Assembly (NCBI GenBank): GCA_039795165.1
Contig: JBDKER010000020.1
Span: 1-64,000, forward strand
Source of the DNA: V1-33 sp039795165
Lineage (GTDB): Bacteria; Verrucomicrobiota; Verrucomicrobiia; Verrucomicrobiales; V1-33
DNA length: 64,000 nucleotides
Direction: 5' to 3'
The position numbers and the translations under genes were made by a program. Below are positions 7,687 to 16,005 of this stretch, one piece after another (the stretch's first letter is position 1; every line of letters begins with the position of its first letter). The notes beneath the pieces are model-generated. The model ran no database searches. It was not told the origin of the DNA and was given only the letters and a program-made list of their open reading frames with translations.

Positions 7687-10662
7687 ATGACGATGAGACA
7701 CACCCGATTTTCAGTTCTTTCCGTGATGCTGGCGCTGGCACCGGCGGGCATCGCGCAGTTTGCAGGATGGCCGAAGTCTGGCGTGTTTCATGTACTGACA
7801 ACACCCGAGGGAGCGAACCTGCCGGAGTCGGCTGAAGTGCGGGACTTTCCGGTGCTGGTGAGACTGGACCGGGACTGGTTTGATTTCGCGACGGCGCGTG
7901 CCGATGGAAGGGATGTGAGGTTTGCGGATGGCGGGGTGGCGCTGGCCCATGAAATCGAGCGGTGGGATGCCAAGGCCGGGCTGGCGGAAGTGTGGGTGAG
8001 GGTTCCGCTGATCCGGGGGAATGCGGTGAAGGAGTTGCGGATGTACTGGGGAAAGGAAGATGCAGCAAATACCGCGGACGGGCGGGCGGTATTCAATGAG
8101 ACGAATGGTTATGCGAGTGTACTGCATCTGCGGGATCCCGGAGCGGATGCAGCGGGCGGGACGACGCCGAAGGACGAAGGGACGACGCCGGTGGGCGGGG
8201 TCGTGGGCGAGGCTCGGCATTTTGCGGAGCGGAAGGGGATTTTCGGGGGTGACGGGATCACAGGTTTCCCGTCGGGGATGGGACCGATGACGACAGAGGC
8301 GTGGTTCCGGGCGGAGCGGGCGAATGGGACGGTGCTGGCATGGGGTGAGGAGAAACGGCCATGCAAGGTGATGTTCAATTTTCTGAGTCCGCCGCGGATG
8401 GCGATACAATGCTATTTTGCCGATGTGGAAGCAAAGACACCGCTGGCGACGGGGCAGTGGTATCATGTCGTGCATACCTATGCGGAGAAGGATTCGAGGG
8501 TTTACATCAACGGTGTGCTGGATGGGGTATCGGATCCGGTGCTGGATCTGCCGAAGACGTCGAAGTTCTGGCTGGGGGGCTGGTACGGTAACTACGGGTT
8601 CGAGGGAGATGTTGACGAAGTCAGGATTTCACGCGTGGCCCGGACTCCGGATTGGATCCGGCTGCAGTTCGAGAATCAGAAGCCACTGCAGACCCTGGTG
8701 GGACCGCTGGTTTCACAGGGGCGCAGTCAGGTGCTGATTCCGGATCAGGCAACCGTGGCGGAAGGGAGCGCGGTGGAGTTTCGGCTGGACGCGGGCGGCG
8801 CGCGGAAAATCTACTGGTCGGTCGAACGGGGCGGAGTCGAGACGCGCATGGCAGTGGACCGGTTTCGTTACCAGTTTGAGGCGGGGCGGGTGGCGGCGGA
8901 TGAAGCAGCGACCGTGGTTTGCAGGGTCGTGATGGCGGACGGGGTGAAGGTGCTGAAGGCTCCGCTGACAATTAAGGAGGCGGTGCCGGAACCGGTGCTG
9001 GCAGTGCGCGGATTGGTGGTCCCGGAGACATGGGACGGACGAACGGAAGTGTTGATCGAACCGGTTCTGGCGAACAAGGAAGAGATGATGAAGGCGGGAG
9101 CCGGGGAGATCGCCGTGTCGTGGGAAGTGACGCCTTTTGCCGTAATCAAGGAGGAGCGGCAGGGGAAACTGCTGCTGAAGCGGTCGCAGAACAGCGGCGT
9201 GCTGACGGTGAAGGTAATCATCAGCAATGGGGGAAAACCGGTGACGGCGAGCGGAACGATTGCAGTGACAGAACCGGCAGTCGATCCATGGGTGGTGCGG
9301 GAACCGGAGGCGGATGAGAAGCCGCGCAAGGGGCAGTTCTACGCGAGGGAGGGAACAGGCGAGGGCACCCTGCATTACCGGGGAATGGTGGATCAGCCGG
9401 CTGATGCGGTTTTTCTGCGGGTCACCGCGGATGGCAAGGAATACCGGAAGGAGACGGCGGTCCCAGATGGGGCAGGCCGCTATGGTTTTGCAGTGAAGCT
9501 GAAGCCTGGGCTGGTGCGTTATGCTGTGGCGTTCGGGAGAGTGAACGACGGGAAGGAGACGATCATGGATGAAGTGGACGATCTCGTGTGCGGTGATGCG
9601 TTCATCATCGATGGACAGTCGAATGCCCTCGCGACGGATACCGGGGAAAAGTCGCCGCCGGAAACGAGTCTGTGGATCCGGAGTTATGGTCGGCCTAACG
9701 GGAATCCGGAGCACGATGGGGGGAATCTGTGGTGCCTGCCGGTGTGGAAGGCAGAGAAGGGAGAAGAAGCAGAACTGGGCTGGTGGGGCATGGAGTTGGC
9801 GAAGCAACTGGTGGCGAGTCAGCAGGTGCCGGTCTGCATCATCAATGCTGCCGTGGGCGGGACACGGATCGATCAGCACCAGCGGCGGATGGATGACCCG
9901 ACGAACCGTGAGACAATTTACGGGCGGATGCTCTGGCGGGTCAGGCAGGCGAAGCTGACGCACGGGATCCGTGCCATCCTATGGCACCAGGGTGAGAGCG
10001 ATCAGGGATCCGACGGTCCGACTGGCGGATATGGCTGGGAGACATACCAGAAGCTTTTCATGGAGATGAGTGCGGGGTGGAAAACCGATTTCCCGAATGT
10101 GAGCCATTACTACACCTTTCAGATCTGGCCGGATTCGTGCAGCATGGGAGGGAGAATGGGTTCCGGCGACCGCTTGCGGGAACGCCAGCGGACGATGACG
10201 CGGCTTTACTCACGGCTGGAGGTCATGTCGACACTCGGAATCGTGCCGCCCGGGCCGTGCCACTTCCCACTGATCGGGTGGGCGGAGATTGCCAATCTGG
10301 TGCTGCCACTGATGGAACGGGATTTGTACGGGAAGGTGCCTGCGGCTTCCGTGACGGCCCCGGATCTGATGAGCGCGCGCGTGGCTGGCGCGGCAAAGGA
10401 TGAGGTCATGCTGGAGTTTGATCAACCAGTGGTGTGGCGCGATGACCTAGCGGGCGAAATCTATCTTGATGGGGAGAAGGGCATGGTGGCTGGAGGGCGC
10501 GTGGAGGGGAATGTGGTCAAACTGAAGCTGAAGGCAGGGACGGCGGCGAAGACGATCACGTACTTGAAGGAATCGTCTTGGGATCAGATGCGGTTGCTGA
10601 GGGGGAAGAACGGGATTGCGGCGCTCACATTCTGTGAAGTGCCGCTGGTGGCGTCGGAATAG
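7687..10662 (+). CDS. Large secreted DUF2341 / LamG / SGNH esterase fusion
   Basis: A 991-residue secreted protein. After a signal peptide (residues 1-22), residues about 25-150 resemble DUF2341 (sugar-processing-associated jelly-roll), and residues about 165-335 resemble a concanavalin/LamG fold (WYHVVHTYAEKDSRVYINGVLDG near 258, FEGDVDEVRISRVARTPDWI near 300). Two Ig-like beta modules follow. The last third is a sialate O-acetylesterase-like SGNH domain with IDGQSNALATD near residue 640 and ILWHQGESDQG near 763. This suggests a carbohydrate-binding, polysaccharide-deacetylating enzyme that works with the preceding esterase. The domain order is read from motifs, and the substrate is unknown. 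Confidence 0.8.
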   Translation: MTMRHTRFSVLSVMLALAPAGIAQFAGWPKSGVFHVLTTPEGANLPESAEVRDFPVLVRLDRDWFDFATARADGRDVRFADGGVALAHEIERWDAKAGLAEVWVRVPLIRGNAVKELRMYWGKEDAANTADGRAVFNETNGYASVLHLRDPGADAAGGTTPKDEGTTPVGGVVGEARHFAERKGIFGGDGITGFPSGMGPMTTEAWFRAERANGTVLAWGEEKRPCKVMFNFLSPPRMAIQCYFADVEAKTPLATGQWYHVVHTYAEKDSRVYINGVLDGVSDPVLDLPKTSKFWLGGWYGNYGFEGDVDEVRISRVARTPDWIRLQFENQKPLQTLVGPLVSQGRSQVLIPDQATVAEGSAVEFRLDAGGARKIYWSVERGGVETRMAVDRFRYQFEAGRVAADEAATVVCRVVMADGVKVLKAPLTIKEAVPEPVLAVRGLVVPETWDGRTEVLIEPVLANKEEMMKAGAGEIAVSWEVTPFAVIKEERQGKLLLKRSQNSGVLTVKVIISNGGKPVTASGTIAVTEPAVDPWVVREPEADEKPRKGQFYAREGTGEGTLHYRGMVDQPADAVFLRVTADGKEYRKETAVPDGAGRYGFAVKLKPGLVRYAVAFGRVNDGKETIMDEVDDLVCGDAFIIDGQSNALATDTGEKSPPETSLWIRSYGRPNGNPEHDGGNLWCLPVWKAEKGEEAELGWWGMELAKQLVASQQVPVCIINAAVGGTRIDQHQRRMDDPTNRETIYGRMLWRVRQAKLTHGIRAILWHQGESDQGSDGPTGGYGWETYQKLFMEMSAGWKTDFPNVSHYYTFQIWPDSCSMGGRMGSGDRLRERQRTMTRLYSRLEVMSTLGIVPPGPCHFPLIGWAEIANLVLPLMERDLYGKVPAASVTAPDLMSARVAGAAKDEVMLEFDQPVVWRDDLAGEIYLDGEKGMVAGGRVEGNVVKLKLKAGTAAKTITYLKESSWDQMRLLRGKNGIAALTFCEVPLVASE

Positions 10663-10828
10663 AGCAGAATAGAGAAATAGATGTGAGGGACAGAACTGCA
10701 GGAGGATTCGTGCGGAGTGTTTCCGGATAGCATTGGGCGTGAGAACGTGGCGAGGAAAGTGACGCGGTGCAGGCAAGCGGCCGGGTGCTCTTCACTCGTG
10801 CGGAGCCGACCTCGCTGCCACCAGCGCC

Positions 10829-10868
10829 CACAGCGACCGCGGCTCGCAGTATGCAACGGGAGACTACC
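10829..10868 (+). pseudogene. Remnant of an IS3-type transposase orfB
   Basis: The frame reads HSDRGSQYATGDY and then runs into the left end of the IS3 element. HSDRGSQY is the hallmark motif around the second catalytic Asp of IS3-family OrfB transposases. Only this sliver remains. Between the esterase gene and here (10663-10828) I see nothing else recognisable. Confidence 0.55.
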
Positions 10869-10937
10869 TATAAGCTTCCCCTCGCATGGGACAGTTTGAA
10901 ATGAGAGTTTCCGGGTCGGAATCACCGAACCGAACCA

Positions 10938-11254
10938 ATGAAAAAGAGCCGATTCACCGAGAGCCAGGTCGTGGCGATCCTCAAGGAAGCCGATGGAGGC
11001 CTGAAGGTCGCCGAAGTATGCCGCAAGCACGGCATATGCGGGATGGCATGAAAGGGTGCGAGTCCCGCTATGTCGTTTCGCTCCGTTGCCAACTGACCTA
11101 CTACAACTGGAAGAGCAGATACGGGGGGCCGGGCTTCTCCGAACTCAAGCGCATCAGGGAACTCGAAGGCGAACACGCCAAGCTCAAGCGGATGTATGCC
11201 GATCCTGTGATGGAGAACCACGTGCTCAAGGAACTCCTCGAAAAAAGGCTCTGA
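10938..11254 (+). pseudogene. IS3 OrfA interrupted by a ~50-bp insertion
   Basis: From the ATG at 10938 the frame gives an IS3 OrfA start (MKKSRFTESQVVAILKEADG, then VAEVCRKHGI), a Transposase_8 helix-turn-helix. After KHGI (ending 11036) the frame stops at once. The rest of OrfA (TYYNWKSRYGG, SELKRIRELEGEHAKLKRMYAD, ending LLEKRL) resumes at about 11093 in another frame. Roughly 50 bp of foreign sequence between 11037 and 11092 therefore breaks the gene. The C-terminal leucine zipper-like helix is intact. The element is probably no longer able to make functional OrfA or OrfAB. Confidence 0.8.
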
Positions 11255-12129
11255 CGCCAGCCGACCGCCACGAGGCGGCCGGTTGGCTCATTGCGGAACA
11301 GAACCTTCCCGTGTCGCGGGCGTGCCGGCTGGTGAAAGTCAGCCGCACCACGTGGTATCGACCGTCGCCGCTCCCCGACAACCGGGACGCCGAGGTCATC
11401 GGGCGACTCAACGAGGTTGTCGGCAGGCACGGCCGCTGGGGGTTCTGGAAGTGCTTCCACTGGCTGCGCCAGCGGGACTGCGGCTGGAACCACAAGCGCG
11501 TCCTGCGTGTCTATCGAGCCATGAAGCTCAATCTGCCACGCCGGGCCAAACGGCGGCTGCCGGAACGGATCCGCCAACCGCTCGACGTTCCCGCCGAACC
11601 GCACCGGATGTGGGCCATGGACTTCATGCACGATACGCTGTTCTGCGGGAAGCGCTTCCGCACCCTCAACATCATCGACGAAGGCGCGCGCGAGGCTCTG
11701 GCCATCGAAGTCGACAGTTCGCTGTCCGCGGAGCGAGTCGTCCGGGTGCTCGACCAGATCGGGGAGAGCCGGCCCCTGCCCGATCAGATCCGCATCGACA
11801 ACGGACCGGAACTCTACTCCGCGAAAGTAGTCGCCTGGGCCGAGGCCCACAGCGTGCGGCTGCATTACATCCAACCCGGCAAGCCCACACAAAACGCCTG
11901 TATTGAACGCTTCAACCGGACCTTCCGGCGCGAGTTCCTTGATGCGCACGTGTTCACCTCCCTCAGCGAAGTCCGCGAGATCGTCCACGAATGGATGACA
12001 ACCTACAACGAAGAGCGCCCCCATGAAGCCCTCGGCAACGTGCCTCCGAGCATCTTCAGTCAGCAGAAGGCACAACCCAAAACCGAACCAATGCCCGCCC
12101 CGGACTCTACTTATGAACGGTTCCGTTGA
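11242..12129 (+). CDS. IS3-family transposase OrfB (DDE integrase domain)
   Basis: OrfB of the IS3 element, normally produced as an OrfAB fusion by -1 slippage on AAAAAAG at 11241-11247; the frame is open from 11056, so I give the part downstream of the slip site. It begins KKALTPADRHEAAGWL, has an HTH_21 region (VSRACRLVKVSRTTWYR), and the rve catalytic core with Asp in MWAMDFMHD, Asp in IRIDNGPEL and Glu in NACIERFNRTFRREFLD. It then ends with the usual YNEERPHEALGNVPP. All catalytic residues are present, so the protein could be active if expressed. Confidence 0.9.
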   Translation, partial: KKALTPADRHEAAGWLIAEQNLPVSRACRLVKVSRTTWYRPSPLPDNRDAEVIGRLNEVVGRHGRWGFWKCFHWLRQRDCGWNHKRVLRVYRAMKLNLPRRAKRRLPERIRQPLDVPAEPHRMWAMDFMHDTLFCGKRFRTLNIIDEGAREALAIEVDSSLSAERVVRVLDQIGESRPLPDQIRIDNGPELYSAKVVAWAEAHSVRLHYIQPGKPTQNACIERFNRTFRREFLDAHVFTSLSEVREIVHEWMTTYNEERPHEALGNVPPSIFSQQKAQPKTEPMPAPDSTYERFR

Positions 12130-12143
12130 CGGGGAAGCTTACA

Positions 12144-12335
12144 GGCGGACCAGCCCTCGGGAGCGTCGTCATGGTCGGGAAGCAGAGCCCCGGACTGACG
12201 GGCCTTCCTGCGCCACAGGTAGAGGGTGGCGGGACTGATGCCCTCCTGGGCAGCAACCCGGGCGACAGGTTCACGTGCGGGCCCGCTGAGGCGGGCAAGA
12301 ATGGCCTCCCGGCGTTCAGGTGGAATGGGTTTCAT
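12144..12335 (-). pseudogene. Truncated transposase OrfA of a second IS3-type element
   Basis: From the ATG at 12335 the frame reads MKPIPPERREAILARLSG and then an HTH (VARVAAQEGISPATLYLWRRKARQ) and PEGWSA. This is the N-terminal helix-turn-helix part of IS3-type OrfA proteins of the WSAE class. At GWSA it is cut by the right end of the other IS3 element at 12143, and the apparent continuation to 12111 is IS sequence. No 3' remainder is found left of 10869, so the locus has been rearranged as well as interrupted. Confidence 0.75.
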
Positions 12336-12352
12336 GGGATTGAGTTGATCAG

Positions 12353-12417
12353 CCGCCGCAGCAGCACACCCCATCTGGAATCACAACTGCGCAGCCTGGA
12401 CAACTATCCTGACACAG
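12353..12417 (-). repeat. IS end, inverted copy 1 (left border of the 23-kb island)
   Basis: Read on the minus strand from 12417 this is CTGTGTCAGGATAGTTGTCC and so on, the upstream end of the truncated OrfA element. The same sequence, in opposite orientation, occurs at 35713-35778 with about 61 of 66 positions identical. The outer (terminal) edge of both copies faces the 13-35 kb region between them. Confidence 0.8.
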
Positions 12418-12514
12418 GGGGCAGTCGCACCGCGGTTGCGAGGACGACTGCGGCATGCCCTGTCCCGCAGGACAAGGCAGCACCCTAACAATCAACGGTA
12501 CACAGAGCCGCCGC

Positions 12515-13832
12515 CTGTTGAAAAACCTCCAGCCCGGCAGGTTTTCCTGGTCTGGCTGGGGGTGATGGGGTAGAAAGCACTTCATGGGAAAATTCCGCCG
12601 CAAGGACACCACGCCTGCTCCGCAGGATCTCTGGCTGCGCCCGGAAGAAATCGTCACCGGGCCGCACAATGTGTTCTACACGGAGCTCGCGGCCCTTCTG
12701 GAGAGGGTGAGGTTCACGGAGACGGTGCACCGGATCTGCGCCCCGCATGACCGGCTGGAGAGCAGCGCGGGCGGACGTGCACCGGAGAAAGCCTTCGAAG
12801 CGCAGCATGCCGGCGTGCTGCGCTCGCTCCGTGAGCATGGCCTTCTGCGCGGCCGGAAGCTGGGAATTGATGCTTCGGTCATCGAGGCCAATGCCAGTCT
12901 CAGTGGCCTTGAGCGCCGCAACAGCGAGCCGAGCTACCGGGAGTATGTCCGCGGACTGGCTGCCGATGCCGGCGTGGACACCAGCGATCCGGCTGCGGTG
13001 GCCCGCTTTGACCGGGCCCGCACAGACTGTTCAGCTTCGAACCTCGAGTGGCACAATCCGGACGATCCCGATGCCCGTGTGGGCAGAACGAAGCCGGGGG
13101 CATGCGACATGATCTACAAGCCCGCACACATCGTCGATCTGGAGTGCGGTGCGGTCATCAGCGCGGAAATAAGGCACGGCGACGAGGGCGACACCGCTGG
13201 TCTGGCCGACCGCATGGCCGAGGCTGCCGGGAAAGTGGAGGCGATTCATGGCAAGGACCATGATGCGGGCAGTTCCCGCGTGATGGAACTGGCGGCAGAC
13301 AAGGGATATCACGATGCCACCGAACTGGCGGTCATCCGGCACGGGACTGGCATACGGACGGTGATTCCCGATCCGAGCCGGGGCCGTCGGCGCATGGAGA
13401 AGCTTGCAAAGGAGGTGCGGGTCGCGCTCAGAGCTGCTGAACGCGCGGTCGCCAGTCCGGGCGGAAGGGCACTGCTGAGAGCACGGGGGACACACCTTGA
13501 ACGGGGATTTGCGCACGTGCTCGAGTGCGGCGGGCTGAGGCGCACGTACCTGCGCGGCCGCGGGAACATCGCAAGGCGGTACCGCTGCGGAATCATTGCG
13601 TTCAATTTCACGCTGCTGATGAGAAAGCTCTTCGGCACGGGTACGCCAAGGCAGATGGCCGCCGCCGGAAGGACGTTTTTTGCCATCATGCGGAGGTTCC
13701 TTGTGATGGCGCTCCGCCCGCCTGCCCCAGACCGCCGCGCGGGAAACGATTTTCCATGGCTCTCCAGCGGAGCACTCACCACCCGGCTGATTCCAGCCAT
13801 CTGGCTGGAAGGATCTATTTCAACAGGTACCT
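12515..13832 (+). mobile_element. IS1182-like insertion sequence, decayed
   Basis: CTGTTGAAAAACCTCCAGCC at the left (from 12515) is mirrored at the right by GGCTGGAAGG...TTTCAACAG (13804-13826), with the likely outermost right end at GGTACCTA (to 13832). The element carries one transposase gene with a large internal deletion and an abnormal C terminus. Its right end stops directly at the start codon of the histidine kinase gene. I could not identify a target-site duplication. Confidence 0.7.
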
Positions 13833-13840
13833 ATGATTGA
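12584..13840 (+). pseudogene. IS1182-type transposase with internal deletion
   Basis: The 418-residue frame contains family features: a start MGKFRRKDTTPAPQD, HGLLRGRKLGIDASVIEANAS near residue 90-105 (first catalytic Asp), DPDARVGRTKPGACDMIYK near 165, HGDEGDTAGL near 200, ELAADKGYHD near 235 (second Asp) and ERGFAHVLECGGLRRTYLRG near 305. Between RICAPHDRL and EKAFEAQHAGVL the usual 60-70 residues (the conserved region before the RLP motif) are missing. The last ~35 residues read across the IS end and look unrelated. The stop overlaps the first codons of the histidine kinase gene. It is probably inactive. Confidence 0.7.
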
Positions 13841-14963
13841 TAGGCTCTATCAACAGCTACGGGATCCTCTCCGCTATAGGAGAGCGACGCCCGGGTGGGC
13901 GTGGCCGCGGACGTCGATTGAAGGCCCGCCGGGCAGTGTGCTGGGACGGGGCCCGTGGTTCTTTTCGTTCTGGCCGCTGCAGATCGGCGGTTGGGGGCTC
14001 ACGTTTCTTGCGCTCCTGATTTTCCTGATGTCGGGTCTGATCACGGATCCGTCCAAGCTCTGTTATGGCATTACGCGTCCCCTGAACGGTTTCCTGATCA
14101 CGCTGGCGCTGAGACCCTGCTGCTCCTGGGCATTGGTCCACTTCGGAAAGCGATGGCTGGTGGTCCCTGTGATTATCCTTGTCTCGCTGCTTGTCTCGTA
14201 TGTGGAGTTGATGGGCGTTGACCGGTTGGTTCTCGCTCGCGGACTTCCTGCTGTGACGAAAGAGACTTGGATTGGGATTTTTGTCATCAGGGTGACCACC
14301 TTCATGATTTGGCTGCTGCTCTATTTTGGCATCAAGTCCATCAAGCGCCATGCCGAGATCGAGCGGGAATTCCATCAGTCCGAGCTAAGACTGCTCCGCT
14401 CCCAGGTGAATCCCCATTTCCTCTTCAATGCCCTGGCCACCATCATGGCCGTGCGGAAGAATGAGGCCATGGTTTCTCTTGTGACCCAGTCGCTGGCTGA
14501 CTACCTCCGCTTCTCACTGGCCCAGGAGTCCGAGGATCAGTTTCAACACCCGCTCGGCCAGGAAGTCGCCGCGCTGGAAAACTATCTGGTGGTCGAGAAG
14601 ATCCGCTTTCAGGAAAAGCTTGAGACCCGCATCGATGTGAGTGAAGAGGCCTGCGCTGCGCACGTGCCCGCGGCCTTGATCCAGCCGCTGCTGGAGAACG
14701 CCATCAAATACGGCCAGAAGACCAGCCCGCCTCCGCTGTGCATCGCCATCGAGGCGCGGCTGTCGGAGGGGAGACTGCTGCTGGTGGTGGAAAACACCGG
14801 CCGCTGGGTGGAGCCGCACGGATCAAGGGCCACGGGGCTCGGCATCGCCAATCTAAGGAAACGCCTGCACCTCCTCTACGGGGATCAGGCCGAGCTGACG
14901 TTTGAGCGCACCGCCACCGTGGTCAGAGCGCAGGTCGCACTCCCCGTCTCCGGAGCCGCATGA
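13833..14963 (+). CDS. LytS/YehU-type sensor histidine kinase
   Basis: A membrane-bound sensor kinase of the LytS (His_kinase PF06580) family that pairs with LytTR regulators. Four membrane helices are seen at about residues 43-70, 85-105, 108-130 and 148-170. The phosphoacceptor motif LRSQVNPHFLFNAL is near residue 188-201, followed by the N-box IQPLLENAIKYG near 283 and the G-box GLGIANLRKRLHLLYG near 335. The gene overlaps the next one by four bases (ATGA), so both are translationally coupled. Its ATG lies exactly at the right end of the IS1182-like element, so the native promoter and ribosome site may have been replaced, or the true N terminus lost. No extracytoplasmic sensor domain is visible; the signal is unknown. 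Confidence 0.9.
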   Translation: MIDRLYQQLRDPLRYRRATPGWAWPRTSIEGPPGSVLGRGPWFFSFWPLQIGGWGLTFLALLIFLMSGLITDPSKLCYGITRPLNGFLITLALRPCCSWALVHFGKRWLVVPVIILVSLLVSYVELMGVDRLVLARGLPAVTKETWIGIFVIRVTTFMIWLLLYFGIKSIKRHAEIEREFHQSELRLLRSQVNPHFLFNALATIMAVRKNEAMVSLVTQSLADYLRFSLAQESEDQFQHPLGQEVAALENYLVVEKIRFQEKLETRIDVSEEACAAHVPAALIQPLLENAIKYGQKTSPPPLCIAIEARLSEGRLLLVVENTGRWVEPHGSRATGLGIANLRKRLHLLYGDQAELTFERTATVVRAQVALPVSGAA

Positions 14964-15754
14964 ACGCCGCCCGTGCCACGATGCCGGCCAAGGCCATCCG
15001 TGCGATTCTCGTGGATGACGAGTCGTTGCTGCGCCAGCATCTCCGCGAGCGCCTCGAGCGGCATCCAGAAATCGTCGTCGTGGGCGAGGCAGACAACGTC
15101 CAGTCGGCTGCGGAACTGGTGGCCGCTACCCGGCCGGAGATCATATTTCTCGATGTGCAAATGGCGCCGGACAATGGCTTCGACCTGCTGCCGCGCCTTG
15201 AGCACATCGTTCCGTTTCCGGCGGTGGTCTTTGTCACCGCCTTCGACCGTTATGCCCTCCGGGCCTTTGAGGTGCACGCCCTGGATTACCTGACCAAACC
15301 GGTGCACCCGGACCGGCTCGCGCTGACGGTGGAGCGTCTCAAACGGGCACTCTCCACGCCTGGCGCGGGCGTTGTGACCAGTCTTGCCCCGATCTTCTCG
15401 CTGGGCTCTGAAGCGCCCATGGAGGCGGCGGAACTGGTCCGACTTCAGGACGGCAGCTATCGGCGTTTTGTCGAAGCCGGCCGCATTGCTGCCGCCCAGA
15501 GCCAGGGCGACTACACGCGCATCCATGCGGCCGGCGGCAAGCCGGTCCTGATCAAGAGCACGCTTTCCCATTGGGAGGCCAGACTGCCGGCGGGGCTCTT
15601 TTGCCGGATCAGCCGCAGCCTGCTGGTCAACAGCCAGCAGATCCAACGGTTGTCCCGGCTCGATCGTGAGAACACCCAGGTGTTTTTCAACGACATCGCA
15701 GAGCCCATGACGCTGAGCCGCCTCGAGTTCAGCCGCCTCAGGAGGTTTATGTGA
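14960..15754 (+). CDS. LytTR-family response regulator
   Basis: A DNA-binding response regulator of the AlgR/LytR type. The receiver domain (residues about 14-130) starts IRAILVDDES, with the phospho-accepting Asp in EIIFLDVQMAP near residue 65, FVTAFDRYA near 94 and the conserved Lys in DYLTKPVHP near 113. The LytTR DNA-binding domain covers residues about 160-262 (AAQSQGDYTRIHAAGG, RISRSLLVNSQQIQRL). It is co-transcribed with the histidine kinase. LytTR proteins bind pairs of ~9-bp direct repeats separated by about 12 bp, and such a pair lies 115 bp downstream of this gene, ahead of the large operon. Confidence 0.92.
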   Translation: MNAARATMPAKAIRAILVDDESLLRQHLRERLERHPEIVVVGEADNVQSAAELVAATRPEIIFLDVQMAPDNGFDLLPRLEHIVPFPAVVFVTAFDRYALRAFEVHALDYLTKPVHPDRLALTVERLKRALSTPGAGVVTSLAPIFSLGSEAPMEAAELVRLQDGSYRRFVEAGRIAAAQSQGDYTRIHAAGGKPVLIKSTLSHWEARLPAGLFCRISRSLLVNSQQIQRLSRLDRENTQVFFNDIAEPMTLSRLEFSRLRRFM

Positions 15755-15867
15755 CATTACCGCTTACCGCGGGCTCCCGGGTCTCCCAGGAGCATCCGGT
15801 GACCGGCCTGCGGCTCGGGAAATGGAAGGGATTTCCAGGAAATCCACCCTCCTGAATTCCGGTACGG

Positions 15868-15904
15868 TGCCCTGTTCGTCGACGATTCTGCCCTGTTCGT
15901 CGAC
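15868..15904 (+). promoter_or_regulatory. Candidate LytTR operator: two direct repeats of TGCCCTGTTCGTCGAC
   Basis: The 16-bp sequence TGCCCTGTTCGTCGAC occurs at 15868-15883 and again, identical, at 15889-15904. Start-to-start distance is 21 bp, two helical turns. Within each, CCTGTTCGT agrees at 7 of 9 positions with the LytTR half-site pattern ([TA][AC][CA]GTTN[AG][TG]), and the two nonamers are separated by exactly 12 bp, the family spacing. The spacing and match are seen directly; binding by the adjacent regulator is an inference. Confidence 0.65.
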
Positions 15905-15910
15905 AAAAGC

Positions 15911-15938
15911 TTGGCCCCTGCATCTTCGGTGCTAAACA
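15911..15938 (+). promoter_or_regulatory. Possible promoter of the large operon
   Basis: TTGGCC (15911-15916) and TAAACA (15933-15938), with a TGC just before it as an extended -10, are separated by 16 bp. The -35 hexamer begins seven bases after the last direct repeat, the usual position for an activator site. The match to the sigma-70 consensus is modest, as expected for an activated promoter. Confidence 0.35.
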
Positions 15939-16005
15939 CCGCCCGCTTTGTCAGGAGTCTGCCCGCCGGACCCCTTGCATCTCTTCCCACGTGTTTTTTC
16001 CCACC

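Larger units (their letters stand above)
10869..12143 (+). mobile_element. IS3-family insertion sequence (degraded left end and orfA)
   Basis: Terminal inverted repeats are visible: TATAAGCTTCCCC at 10869-10881 and its complement GGGGAAGCTTACA at 12131-12143 (right end TGTAAGCTTCCCC when read inward), a 12/13 match. The left terminal dinucleotide is TA instead of TG. No matching 3-4 bp target duplication is seen (ACC against GGC). The element carries an interrupted orfA, an A6G slippery site at 11241-11247 and an intact orfB. It sits inside the orfA of another IS3-type element on the minus strand at its right border. Confidence 0.85.
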
